Source: Akkermansiaceae bacterium (GTDB lineage Bacteria; Verrucomicrobiota; Verrucomicrobiia; Verrucomicrobiales; Akkermansiaceae). From it: 44,765 nt of DNA. The notes under the pieces are model-generated. The model was not told the origin of the DNA and searched no databases. It saw nothing but the letters and a program-made list of their open reading frames with translations. The stretch lies in the NCBI GenBank assembly GCA_903837825.1, contig CAILVZ010000196.1, positions 1 to 44,765 of the forward strand. The letters are read 5' to 3'. The translations under genes and the position numbers were made by a program. Shown here piece after piece: positions 8,903-16,846 of the stretch; the first letter of the stretch is position 1, and every line of letters starts with the position of its first letter.

Positions 8903-9769
8903 TCATTCGCCGAGACCGAAGCGGACGAAGCGGGTCACTGTGAGGGTGTCGCCAAGTTCCTTGCCTTTGGTTTCGAGCAGTTTCGCGACCGTGATGTCCG
9001 GATCCTTCACGAATCCTTGCTCGAGGAAGCAGCTTTCTGCGAAGAATTTGCCAATCTGACCGATGAGGATGTTCTCGATGATGTTGGCAGGCTTGCCACT
9101 TTCGACGAGGCGGGCGCGGAAAATTTCGCGCTCGGCGTCCACGAGATCGGCAGGGATGTCGTCGCGGGAGAGTCCCTTCGGAGCGGATGCCGCGATGTGG
9201 AGGGTGAGATCCTTGATGAGGTCGCGGAAGGTTTCGGTCGATTTGGTCTCAGGCTTGGTGGTACCCACTTCGATGAGCACGCCAACTTTACCGCCGAGGT
9301 GGATGTAGGATGCGACCACGCCGCCCGGGGCAGCGTTGAAGCGCACGTACTTGCGGAACTGGAGGTTTTCGCCGACCTCGACGACCTTGGCTTTCACCGT
9401 GTCTTCGATGGTGTATTCGCCGAATTGTTGGGCGAGTGCGGCGCTATGGTCGGAGGCGTCCGATGCAGCGAGGGCGTCTGCGATGCCAGCGACGAATGCT
9501 TGGAAGTTTTCGTTTTTCGAGACGAAGTCGGTCTCGCAATTGACTTCAAGCAAGAGGCCAGAGGTGGTGTCGGCGTTGACGCGTGCGGTGATGACGCCTT
9601 CGTTGGCGGCACGGTCGGCTTTGGCGCCAGCCTTGGCGATTCCGCGCTCGCGGAGGAGTTTGATGGAGGCTTCGAGGTCGCCATTGGTCTCGGTGAGGAC
9701 GCGTTTGCAGTCCATCATACCGGCATTGGTTTTATCGCGAAGTTCTTTGACGATTGCTGCGGTGATCAT
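8903..9769 (-). CDS. tsf: Elongation factor Ts
   Basis: EF-Ts, the guanine-nucleotide exchange factor that recharges EF-Tu. At 288 residues it has the usual length. The N-terminal UBA-like segment ITAAIVKELRDKTNAGMMDC is diagnostic, as is VNCETDFVSKNENF in the core. The ATG at 9769 gives the canonical N-terminus; an upstream in-frame start at 9841 would run through the terminator hairpin. It is the second gene of the rpsB-tsf pair, with a 77-bp gap that contains a strong hairpin, so its expression is probably partly uncoupled from rpsB. Confidence 0.97.
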   Translation of the reverse strand: MITAAIVKELRDKTNAGMMDCKRVLTETNGDLEASIKLLRERGIAKAGAKADRAANEGVITARVNADTTSGLLLEVNCETDFVSKNENFQAFVAGIADALAASDASDHSAALAQQFGEYTIEDTVKAKVVEVGENLQFRKYVRFNAAPGGVVASYIHLGGKVGVLIEVGTTKPETKSTETFRDLIKDLTLHIAASAPKGLSRDDIPADLVDAEREIFRARLVESGKPANIIENILIGQIGKFFAESCFLEQGFVKDPDITVAKLLETKGKELGDTLTVTRFVRFGLGE

Positions 9770-9797
9770 GATTTTAAAATGAGGAAGAGGTAAGAGA

Positions 9798-9834
9798 TGA
9801 AAACGGGCGCCCTGCCAAGTGACAGGACGCCCGT
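9798..9834 (-). terminator. rpsB-tsf intergenic hairpin (attenuator/terminator)
   Basis: As RNA, a 12-bp stem (ACGGGCG, one U-G wobble, CCUG) closes an 8-base loop and is followed by UUUUC. It begins 13 bases after the rpsB stop and precedes the tsf start. Readthrough would set the tsf:rpsB ratio. Confidence 0.8.
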
Positions 9835-9846
9835 GTGACAAAGTTG

Positions 9847-10530
9847 TTAGTTTTTGCGGCCCGCGACCATGGCATCGACCAGATTCTGGAGGATGAGGCG
9901 GATCGAGCGGATGGCGTCGTCGTTGCCTGGGATTGGGAACTGGACGAGCGCTGGGTCGGCATTGGTGTCGACCAGGGCGATGATTGGGATGTTCAAGCGG
10001 CGGGCTTCGGCCACGGCGATGGTTTCGCGAGCGGAGTCCACGATCACCACGGCATCGGGCTTCTTGTCCATGTCGCGCACCCCGCGGAGGTTGCGGAGGA
10101 GTTTTTCGCGCTCGCGGCCGAGGGCAGCGAGTTCCTTTTTCGACATGGCTTTGAACTCAGGCTGTTTCTCGATGTTTTCGAGATACTTGAGGCGCTCGAC
10201 CGACTTGCGGACGGTGAGGCTGTTGGTGAGCATCCCGCCCAACCAGCGGTGATTGACGTAGTGCTGGCCCGTGGCTTCGGCGGCTTCGCGGATGGCGTCT
10301 TGCGCCTGGCGCTTGCATCCGACGAAGAGGACTTTTTTGCCTTTGCCGACGAGATCGGCGAGGAAGTCAGAGGCTTTGTCCAGTTGTTGGACGGTCTTCT
10401 CGAGGTTGATGATGTAAATCCCACCGCGGTCCTTCATGAGGAAGGGCTTCATGCGTGGATTCCATTTTTTCGTTTGGTGGCCGTAGTGGACGCCGGCGTC
10501 CACCATTTCGTTGATGAGGTCGTTGATCAT
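9847..10530 (-). CDS. rpsB: 30S ribosomal protein S2
   Basis: Ribosomal protein S2 of the small subunit, 227 residues. Family hallmarks include [19 protein letters not shown] near the N-terminus, [17 protein letters not shown] and PDAVVIVD. Its N-terminus is conventional for S2 and supports the start at 10530. The gene precedes tsf as in most bacteria. A 183-bp leader separates it from the SH3 gene, enough for its own promoter. No Shine-Dalgarno is visible. Confidence 0.97.
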   Translation of the reverse strand: MINDLINEMVDAGVHYGHQTKKWNPRMKPFLMKDRGGIYIINLEKTVQQLDKASDFLADLVGKGKKVLFVGCKRQAQDAIREAAEATGQHYVNHRWLGGMLTNSLTVRKSVERLKYLENIEKQPEFKAMSKKELAALGREREKLLRNLRGVRDMDKKPDAVVIVDSARETIAVAEARRLNIPIIALVDTNADPALVQFPIPGNDDAIRSIRLILQNLVDAMVAGRKN

Positions 10531-10642
10531 TGGATATTCAGGTTTCCCGCCTTGATTCAGGTCGGGCGATTCGTGAAGACTTGCCGCGTGAGTGGTCCCT
10601 CGGGTCTTCGTTGGTGTAAAGGCGGCTCAGAGAGGGACGCGG

Positions 10643-10671
10643 GAGATAGAGAAACTCGCTGGACTTGGCAA
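10643..10671 (-). promoter_or_regulatory. rpsB: Possible sigma-70 promoter of rpsB
   Basis: The minus strand shows TTGCCA, 17 bases, then TATCTC, ~113 bp upstream of rpsB. The spacing is right but the -10 match is mediocre. The intergenic region 10531-10713 holds nothing else I can name. Confidence 0.3.
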
Positions 10672-10713
10672 GGCAAATCCTCCGCTCATTTCAGGAATTC
10701 TTCGGTCTGGGGG

Positions 10714-11055
10714 TCAAATCGGTCTGAGTAAATACCCGGCGACCCAGCCTTGGGAGCCGGTTTCGCTCTGACACCAATGCCAGCCATGGATCTGACGGAG
10801 TGATTCGAGGCGGTCGCCCCGTTTGATGGTGAGCACTGTGGGATCGTAGGGTTCGGTGGCCGCAAATCGCCCGCCGCCCAGCGGTTCGAGGAATTCCTCG
10901 GGGATGTAGCCATCGTTGCCCTCGTTGTCTGATGCCCAGACCCAGCCAGGCCATGCGCGATCGGCGATCCCGACCGTCACCTCGTCCCCAGCCTTCAGAT
11001 GGAGCGGGTGACTGTCTTTGTCTTCGTAGTCAGCGTTGGCGGTGAAGGATGGCAT
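10714..11055 (-). CDS. Tandem SH3-domain protein
   Basis: A 113-residue cytoplasmic protein made of two SH3-like folds. The first, residues ~1-58, has ADYEDKD...LHLKAGDEVTV, WPGWVWA, and GYIPEEFLEPL. The second, ~63-113, has EPYDPTVLTIKRGDRLESL and GWHWC...GWVAGYLL. This is the eukaryotic-like variant (ALYDY/GYVPxxYL pattern), which usually binds proline-rich peptides. It lies 45 bp after sua5 on the same strand, so it is probably co-transcribed. The partner is unknown. Confidence 0.8.
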   Translation of the reverse strand: MPSFTANADYEDKDSHPLHLKAGDEVTVGIADRAWPGWVWASDNEGNDGYIPEEFLEPLGGGRFAATEPYDPTVLTIKRGDRLESLRQIHGWHWCQSETGSQGWVAGYLLRPI

Positions 11056-11100
11056 GGGTGGTGGATGGGAGATGGACTGGGAAAATGGAATGGATCGGGT

Positions 11101-12153
11101 TCAGGGACGGACCGCGGCGCGACGGAGGCGATCCATGATGGCGACGCCAAGGCCAGTTTCACTGACGGGTTCGGCGATGATCGCGTCCAGTCCAGCCTCA
11201 TCAAGCTCACGCATCACGAAAAACAAGCGGATGGCAGCCTCCGCGAGTTTCCCGCTTCCTGGGCTGAGGGACTCGATCGCGTCCCATTCGTGGAGTGTGA
11301 CATAGGGGCTATCGTCGTCGCCCGTGTAACTGAGTAGCCCGTATTTTTTACCTTCCTCGGGGGTGAAATCCGCGATATTTTCGAGTAAAATCAATGGCGT
11401 GAGGGGCGCGTAGTGGCTGGCGAGTTGGCCTGGGGCCATGGGAGCATCGAGCTGAACCTCGCGGACTTTTTCGACTTTTCCGAACTCTTGGAGTTGTTCC
11501 TTGGTGACTGGGCCTGCGCGGTGCAGGCGGAAAATCGGCTTTTTCCCATCGCGGGGTTCGATGGAAATGATCGTGCTTTCGACCCCTTCCGAGCAGGCAC
11601 CGCCGTCGACGATGAGGGGAATTCGATCGCCAAGTTCCTTCATTACGGCTGAGGCGGAGGTCGGCGAGATTCGGCCGAACCGGTTGGCGCTTGGCGCGGC
11701 GATCGGGCGGCCAAGCTCCTTGTTCACCGCACGGAAAACCGGGTGGGCGCTTTGTCGCACCGCGACCGTGGCAAGTCCGCTGGTGACAAGGTCCGGCACG
11801 TCGGGGTGCTTTGGCAGAATTAGGGTGAGGGGGCCTGGCCAGAAGGCGTTGGTGAGTTTGTTGACGGCATCCGCGATGTCATCGGGCACGATCGCAACGG
11901 ATTTCAAATCACCGCGGGAGGCGATGTGGACGATGAGCGGGTCGAATGATGGGCGCTCCTTGGCAGCAAAAATCTTGGCGACGGCCGTTGGGTTCAGGGC
12001 GTCTGCGGCGAGACCGTAAACGGTCTCAGTGGGCAATGCGACAACCTCACCAGCCCGCAACAACGCGCAGGCATCAGTGACGGCATCTTTCAATTCATCA
12101 TCAGCAACTTGGACAATTCGGGTCTCTGGCACGCGGGATTTGTGCCAGACCAT
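11101..12153 (-). CDS. L-threonylcarbamoyladenylate synthase (Sua5/TsaC, long form)
   Basis: Makes threonylcarbamoyl-AMP from threonine, bicarbonate and ATP, the first step of tRNA t6A37 synthesis. The YrdC domain (~15-215) shows ALPTETVYGLAADA, KERPSFDPLIVHI, WPGPLT and SANRFGRISPT. The C-terminal Sua5 domain (~245-350) makes this the long, Sua5-like form; HYAPLTPL is in the linker. The ATG at 12153 (350 residues) is preferred over an in-frame TTG at 12192. The partner gene tsaE is 21 kb away in this window; tsaB and tsaD are not here. Confidence 0.93.
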   Translation of the reverse strand: MVWHKSRVPETRIVQVADDELKDAVTDACALLRAGEVVALPTETVYGLAADALNPTAVAKIFAAKERPSFDPLIVHIASRGDLKSVAIVPDDIADAVNKLTNAFWPGPLTLILPKHPDVPDLVTSGLATVAVRQSAHPVFRAVNKELGRPIAAPSANRFGRISPTSASAVMKELGDRIPLIVDGGACSEGVESTIISIEPRDGKKPIFRLHRAGPVTKEQLQEFGKVEKVREVQLDAPMAPGQLASHYAPLTPLILLENIADFTPEEGKKYGLLSYTGDDDSPYVTLHEWDAIESLSPGSGKLAEAAIRLFFVMRELDEAGLDAIIAEPVSETGLGVAIMDRLRRAAVRP

Positions 12154-12325
12154 CGGGCGTCTGGCGATCCTCGAATTTTCAAATTTTGACAATCTCAGGA
12201 GCGCGACGCTTCATCGAGCCAAGCGCGCGATCCCACGAGGTGGGTCATTTCCACTGTACCCACGATCGTCCGCGGAATCTTTCCACGGAACCTTGGTCCG
12301 CATGCAACGCCAAGCATGCGGAAAC

Positions 12326-12358
12326 GAAAAAGCCGTCTCCCCGAGAAGGGAGACGGCT
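12326..12358 (-). terminator. Rho-independent terminator after glutamine synthetase
   Basis: A perfect 11-bp inverted repeat (AGCCGTCTCCC / GGGAGACGGCT) around a 6-base loop is followed on the minus strand by TTTTTC. It lies ~20 bp beyond the glutamine synthetase stop. Confidence 0.9.
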
Positions 12359-12378
12359 CTTGGATGAACGTTTTAGAT

Positions 12379-13395
12379 TCAGGGAGTCGGGACGAGTGCG
12401 ATCGTCTTGAGAATCCGTGAGGCGATCTGATAAGGATCTCCTTGGGAATTTGGACGGCGATCTTCGAGGTAACCCTTGTAGTCGTTCTGCACGAAGCTGT
12501 GAGGAACGCGAACCGAAGCACCACGGTCGGCAACACCGTACGAGAACTTGTCGATCGACTGAGTTTCGTGGAGGCCGGTGAGGCGCAGGTGGTTGTCTGG
12601 GCCGTACACGGCGATGTGCTCTTCGCAATGCTCACCGAAGGCAGCCATGAGCGCCTCGAAGTAAGCCTTGCCGCCTTTGGTACGCAGGTACTCGGTGGAG
12701 AAGTTGGCGTGCATGCCGGAACCGTTCCAGTCGCCCTTGATTGGCTTGCAATGGTATTCCACATCGATGCCGTATTTTTCGCAAAGGCGGTTCAAGATAT
12801 AGCGGGCAACCCAGATTTCATCGGCGCAACGCTTGGAGCCTTTGCCGAAGATTTGGAATTCCCACTGGCCCTTCGCCACCTCGGCATTGATGCCTTCGTG
12901 GTTGATGCCAGCGTCGAGGCAGAGGTCGAGGTGCTCCTCGACGATTTGGCGAGCGATGTCACCGACATTCTTGTAGCCAACACCGGTGTAGTAAGGACCT
13001 TGTGGAGCTGGGTACCCATCGGCAGGGAAGCCAAGTGGACGGCCATCTTGATAGAGGAAATATTCTTGCTCGAAGCCGAACCATGCGCCGGGATCGTCGA
13101 GGATGGTGGCGCGGCCGTTGGAAGGGTGAGGAGTGACACCATCGGGCATCATGACTTCGCACATGACCAAGGCGCCATTTTTACGGGTGGCGTCTGGGAA
13201 GATTGCGACAGGCTTGAGCATGCAGTCGGAGCTGCGGCCTTCGGCTTGTTGGGTGGAGCTACCATCGAAGCCCCACAGTGGGAGCTGCTCGAGTGTAGGG
13301 AAGCTGGCAAATTCCTTGATTTGGGTTTTGCTGCGGAGATTTGGCACGGGTGTGTATCCGTCGAGCCAGATGTATTCCAATTTGTATTTGGCCAT
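12379..13395 (-). CDS. glnII: Type II (eukaryote-like) glutamine synthetase
   Basis: ATP-dependent ligation of ammonia to glutamate, in the cytoplasm. At 338 residues it is the short GSII form, not the ~470-residue GSI. Signatures: LPLWGFDGSST (substrate-binding loop), FGFEQEYFL (metal Glu residues), AEVAKGQWEFQIF, and GDWNGSGMHANFST. GSII is typical of eukaryotes and scattered bacteria, often for scavenging under nitrogen limitation, and lacks the GSI adenylylation tyrosine region. A sigma-54-type promoter lies ~90-120 bp upstream, fitting nitrogen control. The start at 13395 has no Shine-Dalgarno but gives the usual N-terminus. Confidence 0.96.
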   Translation of the reverse strand: MAKYKLEYIWLDGYTPVPNLRSKTQIKEFASFPTLEQLPLWGFDGSSTQQAEGRSSDCMLKPVAIFPDATRKNGALVMCEVMMPDGVTPHPSNGRATILDDPGAWFGFEQEYFLYQDGRPLGFPADGYPAPQGPYYTGVGYKNVGDIARQIVEEHLDLCLDAGINHEGINAEVAKGQWEFQIFGKGSKRCADEIWVARYILNRLCEKYGIDVEYHCKPIKGDWNGSGMHANFSTEYLRTKGGKAYFEALMAAFGEHCEEHIAVYGPDNHLRLTGLHETQSIDKFSYGVADRGASVRVPHSFVQNDYKGYLEDRRPNSQGDPYQIASRILKTIALVPTP

Positions 13396-13494
13396 AATGA
13401 TGGTGAGTTTCGGTAATTAACGATGGTGGATTCCAATGAGTCCTAGCGGGTGAATCGATGATTTCACCTGCCAAGACTCACTGACGGGCGAAAT

Positions 13495-13513
13495 AAAGCA
13501 CCCCGCGTGCCAA
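13495..13513 (-). promoter_or_regulatory. glnII: Sigma-54 promoter of glutamine synthetase
   Basis: The minus strand reads TTGGCACGCGGGGTGCTTT. GG (-24) and GC (-12) are separated by exactly 10 bases, and only one core base differs from the TTGGCACG-N4-TTGC consensus. The transcript would start near 13486, leaving a ~90-base leader. The rest of 13396-13636 has no gene; a 15-bp palindrome (AATTCGTCACGAATT) at 13631-13645 overlaps the end of the phosphatase gene. Confidence 0.8.
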
Positions 13514-13636
13514 GCTCCAAGCCATTTTTATGCGGGATTTGGGAGGAGCCGAACGGCAGAGCTGAAAAGCACCACGTGACCTAAGCCAGTCATTCTGGCC
13601 CAATGCGCTTGTCCCGCTGACTAAGCGTGGAATTCG

Positions 13637-14482
13637 TCACGAATTTGTGTTAGAAATCGTGATAATCATCAGGCTGGTGTCGTCGGCACCAGCGTTGGTG
13701 ATGGCGCGGGTGAGAAGGGATGCTGCCGTGTTGCTTGGGTCGTTGGAGCATTGCGCAAGGCCATCCGAGAGGTGTCGTTCCCAGAGCCCGTCGATGAGGC
13801 CATCGGAGCAAATGAGGAACCGGTCGCCTGTTTCGTAGGGGATTGCAGCGAAGTGAGGGTTGACCTTGGGGTGTCCGCCGCCGACCACCTCGTAGAGAGC
13901 GGCGCGCCGCGGGTGAGCTCGGTATTCGATTTCGCTGATTTCTCCGCGCTTCCATTGGCCCCAGGCCGAGGTGTGGTCGCGGCTGATTTGTTCGAGGGAT
14001 TCCCCGCGTGAACGGTAGACTCGGGAGTCGCCGACGTTGGCGATGTAGAGGTTCTCCGGGGTGAACCATGCCAGGGCGAGGGTGGCGGCCATGCCGGATT
14101 TTTCCGGAGATTCCTGCGACAGCGCGTTGATTTGTTCATGAACGCTGCGGAGGGCGTCGGCCAGATGGCTCAATGAGTCTGGGAAGATCCCGCTGGCGGC
14201 GGCTTTGAAGGTTTCGGGGATGATCTCGGTCATTTGTTGGAGGATGATCGAGGAGGCGATGTCGCCGGCGTTTGCACCGCCCATGCCGTCCGAAATGGCG
14301 AAGACAAGGTCGTGATGGGCAAGCGAGTGGCGGCCCGTGTGTGGGAGGATTTCTGCGCCATGAGGCCCCGAAGCGAAGGCGATGAGCGAGTCTTCATTGA
14401 GAGGTTTTCGCGAGCCGTTGTGGCTGAGCGCGGCCCAGTGGAGGGTCGTCTCTTGAGGCACGGATGGGATCGATCGGTTCAC
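13637..14482 (-). CDS. PP2C-family serine/threonine phosphatase
   Basis: A metal-dependent protein phosphatase of ~281 residues. PP2C motifs appear in order: NEDS, FAISDGMGG, GMAATLALAW, NVGDSRVYR, ISRDHT, ICSDGL, and ADDTSLMII. All metal-binding aspartates are present. No membrane segment or signal peptide is seen, so it is cytosolic. The start is uncertain: GTG at 14482 lies 22 bases after the kinase stop and puts the domain at residue ~12, whereas an ATG/TTG near 14611-14614 would overlap the kinase gene by ~110 bases. It probably reverses the action of the upstream kinase. Confidence 0.9.
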   Translation of the reverse strand: MNRSIPSVPQETTLHWAALSHNGSRKPLNEDSLIAFASGPHGAEILPHTGRHSLAHHDLVFAISDGMGGANAGDIASSIILQQMTEIIPETFKAAASGIFPDSLSHLADALRSVHEQINALSQESPEKSGMAATLALAWFTPENLYIANVGDSRVYRSRGESLEQISRDHTSAWGQWKRGEISEIEYRAHPRRAALYEVVGGGHPKVNPHFAAIPYETGDRFLICSDGLIDGLWERHLSDGLAQCSNDPSNTAASLLTRAITNAGADDTSLMIITISNTNS

Positions 14483-14504
14483 GTGAGTCTGAGGGCTTCG
14501 GATT

Positions 14505-14909
14505 TCACGGTGCCGGGCTTGGTGGGACGGGTAGTACTTCTGCGAGCTCAAAGTCGATGATGCAGAAGGTGCCGAGTTTATCCGAGTAGGTGATGTTGCG
14601 GGGTTCCGCATCAAGATGGCGGACTCCGTAGTCGCGCTCGAGCTTTGCGAAGAGTTGGTCCGATTTTTCTTTGGAAATTTGGGTTGCGGGTTTCCCGCAG
14701 TTGGTCGAGACGAAATAGAGTTCCTCGGGGTGTTCTTCTAACAGACGCGGGACGTAGGGGCAGCCGCGCGCTTCGAGCACCTTGAGCACTGCGACTTCCG
14801 TGGCGTAGCGTTGTTCGGCATCGGTGCCACGCAATCGCTTGTGGACGTTGCCGTAAAAATCGATCCGCACGGTCGAGCGGATGCCGTCTTTGAGGGGTTC
14901 AAAAGCCAT
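14505..14909 (-). CDS. Minimal protein-kinase-like protein
   Basis: A 134-residue protein with the essentials of a protein kinase fold. VHKRL offers the beta-3 lysine, TEVAVLKVL the alpha-C glutamate, and FVSTNCGKP a hinge. HLDAEPRNI fits the catalytic loop H-x-D-x4-N, and IIDFELAEV replaces DFG with DFE. No glycine-rich loop is clear and the chain stops soon after DFE, so almost the whole C-lobe is absent. It resembles the compact RIO/lipopolysaccharide-kinase-like class. The ATG at 14909 is preferred to 14951, which adds an unrelated leader. It is directly upstream of the PP2C gene. Activity is not certain. Confidence 0.7.
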   Translation of the reverse strand: MAFEPLKDGIRSTVRIDFYGNVHKRLRGTDAEQRYATEVAVLKVLEARGCPYVPRLLEEHPEELYFVSTNCGKPATQISKEKSDQLFAKLERDYGVRHLDAEPRNITYSDKLGTFCIIDFELAEVLPVPPSPAP

Positions 14910-15038
14910 TTTTCGTCGGTTCAACAAACCCTCGGAGGGGCATTCTGTCACGCAATTGTTGCGATTTTACGGGGGATGGGGTGTAAAAATCGCGCAAATG
15001 CCGTTGCCAGTTGGGCCTTGTGGGTTTATGGACCATTC

Positions 15039-15452
15039 ATGTCCATTGTTGCCGAAGACTCCACCCTCATTGTAAAGACCAAGGAACTGTGCGCTGAAAT
15101 CGCCAGCAACTCCTCATTTTTGAAGCTCCAAGCCGATGTCGAGCGCTTTTTGAGCGACGACGCTGCGCGCCTCCAATACCAGAGTGTCCACGAGCGCGGT
15201 GAGGAGCTGCATCACAAGCAGCATGCCGGTATCGAATTGGGTGCGGCGGAGATCCGCGAGTTCGAGAACGCTCGCAACGCGCTTTTTGAGAATCAGATCG
15301 CTAATGATTTCCTGTCCGCCCAGCGCGAACTGGAGACGCTCCAGAAGGAAATCAGCAAGTACGTGGGTGCCACGATCGAGTTGGGCCGCGTGCCAACCGC
15401 GGAAGACCTCGCTGAAAAGAGCGGCGGTTGCTGCGGTGGTGGTGGCTGCTGA
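15039..15452 (+). CDS. YlbF/YmcA-family protein with cysteine-rich tail
   Basis: A 137-residue helical protein. Residues ~5-115 match the Com_YlbF pattern: short N-terminal helix, then FLKLQADVERFLSDDAARLQYQ and a long QRELETLQKEISKYV helix. In Bacillus, YlbF, YmcA and YaaT form a complex that influences RNA processing and carries iron-sulfur clusters. Here the extreme C-terminus is SGGCCGGGGC, three cysteines in a glycine tail, a plausible metal or Fe-S ligand. The ATG at 15039 gives the family-like N-terminus; the reading frame is open far upstream. It is divergent from the kinase gene and followed by a terminator. The RNA role is inference. Confidence 0.75.
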   Translation: MSIVAEDSTLIVKTKELCAEIASNSSFLKLQADVERFLSDDAARLQYQSVHERGEELHHKQHAGIELGAAEIREFENARNALFENQIANDFLSAQRELETLQKEISKYVGATIELGRVPTAEDLAEKSGGCCGGGGC

Positions 15453-15483
15453 TGCCTCAGGCTTGAATTTTCACTGATTTTTG

Positions 15484-15517
15484 GTGGCTGGCGGATGAGA
15501 TCTGCCAGCCACTTTTT
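15484..15517 (+). terminator. Rho-independent terminator after the YlbF-like gene
   Basis: A 9-bp perfect stem (GTGGCTGGC / GCCAGCCAC) around 11 bases is followed by TTTTT. It stands 31 bases after the stop codon. Confidence 0.88.
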
Positions 15518-15609
15518 GCATACGGCCGCACGATTTCTGGTGCGTGGAATTCGAGGATTGCGCCTCTGTCCTTGCACGATGGCGGTTTGATCGTTAAACG
15601 TCCGCGCGC

Positions 15610-16842
15610 ATGGCAACGATCAATTCCAATTTCCTCAAGCTCAAGGCGGGTTATCTCTTTCCTGAAATCGCCCGACGGGTTCGTGTTTACACCGAGCAAA
15701 ATCCGGACAAGGCGGCTCGCATCATTCGTTGTGGCATCGGTGATGTCACCGAACCATTGCCATCGGCAGTGGTCAAGGCGATGCACGAAGGGGTGGATGA
15801 AATGGCAAGCCGCGAGACGTTCAAGGGCTATGGGCCTGAGCAAGGGTACGAGTTTCTTCGCCAAGCGATCGTCGACCATCAGTTCGCGAATCTCGGCATT
15901 TCCGCCGATGAGGTTTTCATTTCAGATGGATCCAAGTGTGACACGGGGAACATCCTCGATATTTTTGGCAAAGGAAATGTCATCGCCATCACCGATCCCG
16001 TGTATCCAGTTTATGTCGATACCAATGTCATGGCTGGCAACACGGGCGATGCGGACGAGAACGGAGCGTATGCTGGATTGCTCTATCTTCGCTGCGATGC
16101 CGCGAATGGATTTGTGGCCGACGTGCCCGCCGAGAAGGCCGACTTGATTTACCTTTGCTTCCCTAACAACCCGACTGGGGCCGTGGCGACACGTGAGCAG
16201 TTAGAGGCTTGGGTGAAGTATGCCAAGGCCAACGATGCGATCATCTTGTTTGATGCTGCTTATGAGGCCTTCATCCAAGATCCTGCGATTCCGCGTTCCA
16301 TCTTTGAGATCGAAGGCGCGAGGGATGTGGCGATTGAATTCCGTTCGTTCTCGAAAAATGGAGGTTTCACCGGAGTGCGTTGTGCCTATGTCGTGATCCC
16401 AAAAACGGTCAGTGGCAAATCGGATGCGGGTGAGCGTATTCCGCTTCATCAACTCTGGTCACGCCGTCACAGCACCAAGTTCAATGGTGCGAGTTATCCT
16501 GTTCAAAAAGCCGCGGCTGCGGTTTTCTCAGAAGAGGGGAAAGCCCAAGTCCAGGCTTTGATCACCCACTACATGGGGAATGCGAAATTGTTGCGTGAGG
16601 CGGCAGCGGCAGCAGGGCTAGCCGTGTTCGGAGGGGTGAATGCTCCTTACGTTTGGGTCGCATGTCCTGCGGGATTGAGCTCGTGGGACATGTTTGACAA
16701 GATGCTCGGTGAGGCCCAGGTGGTGATCACGCCAGGTTCTGGCTTTGGCTCGGCAGGTGAGGGGTATTTCAGGATTTCCGCATTCAATTCCCGCGCCAAT
16801 GTCGAGGAAGTCTGCCGCAGGTTGCGCGCACTGGTCGGTTAG
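15610..16842 (+). CDS. dapL: LL-diaminopimelate aminotransferase
   Basis: A PLP-dependent enzyme converting tetrahydrodipicolinate directly to LL-diaminopimelate for lysine and peptidoglycan synthesis. At 410 residues it has full length. Family markers: the N-terminus [41 protein letters not shown], and the PLP lysine in [17 protein letters not shown]. The DapL variant is known from plants, Chlamydiae, Verrucomicrobia and some others, in line with the taxonomic impression. It converges on the next gene with only 4 bp between stops. No Shine-Dalgarno. Confidence 0.96.
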   Translation: MATINSNFLKLKAGYLFPEIARRVRVYTEQNPDKAARIIRCGIGDVTEPLPSAVVKAMHEGVDEMASRETFKGYGPEQGYEFLRQAIVDHQFANLGISADEVFISDGSKCDTGNILDIFGKGNVIAITDPVYPVYVDTNVMAGNTGDADENGAYAGLLYLRCDAANGFVADVPAEKADLIYLCFPNNPTGAVATREQLEAWVKYAKANDAIILFDAAYEAFIQDPAIPRSIFEIEGARDVAIEFRSFSKNGGFTGVRCAYVVIPKTVSGKSDAGERIPLHQLWSRRHSTKFNGASYPVQKAAAAVFSEEGKAQVQALITHYMGNAKLLREAAAAAGLAVFGGVNAPYVWVACPAGLSSWDMFDKMLGEAQVVITPGSGFGSAGEGYFRISAFNSRANVEEVCRRLRALVG

Positions 16843-16846
16843 GATT

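Noticed and set aside
9017-9793. A 258-codon plus-strand frame opposite tsf (and a similar one opposite rpsB)
   Set aside because: The minus-strand products are unmistakable EF-Ts and S2; the antisense frames have acidic low-complexity translations.
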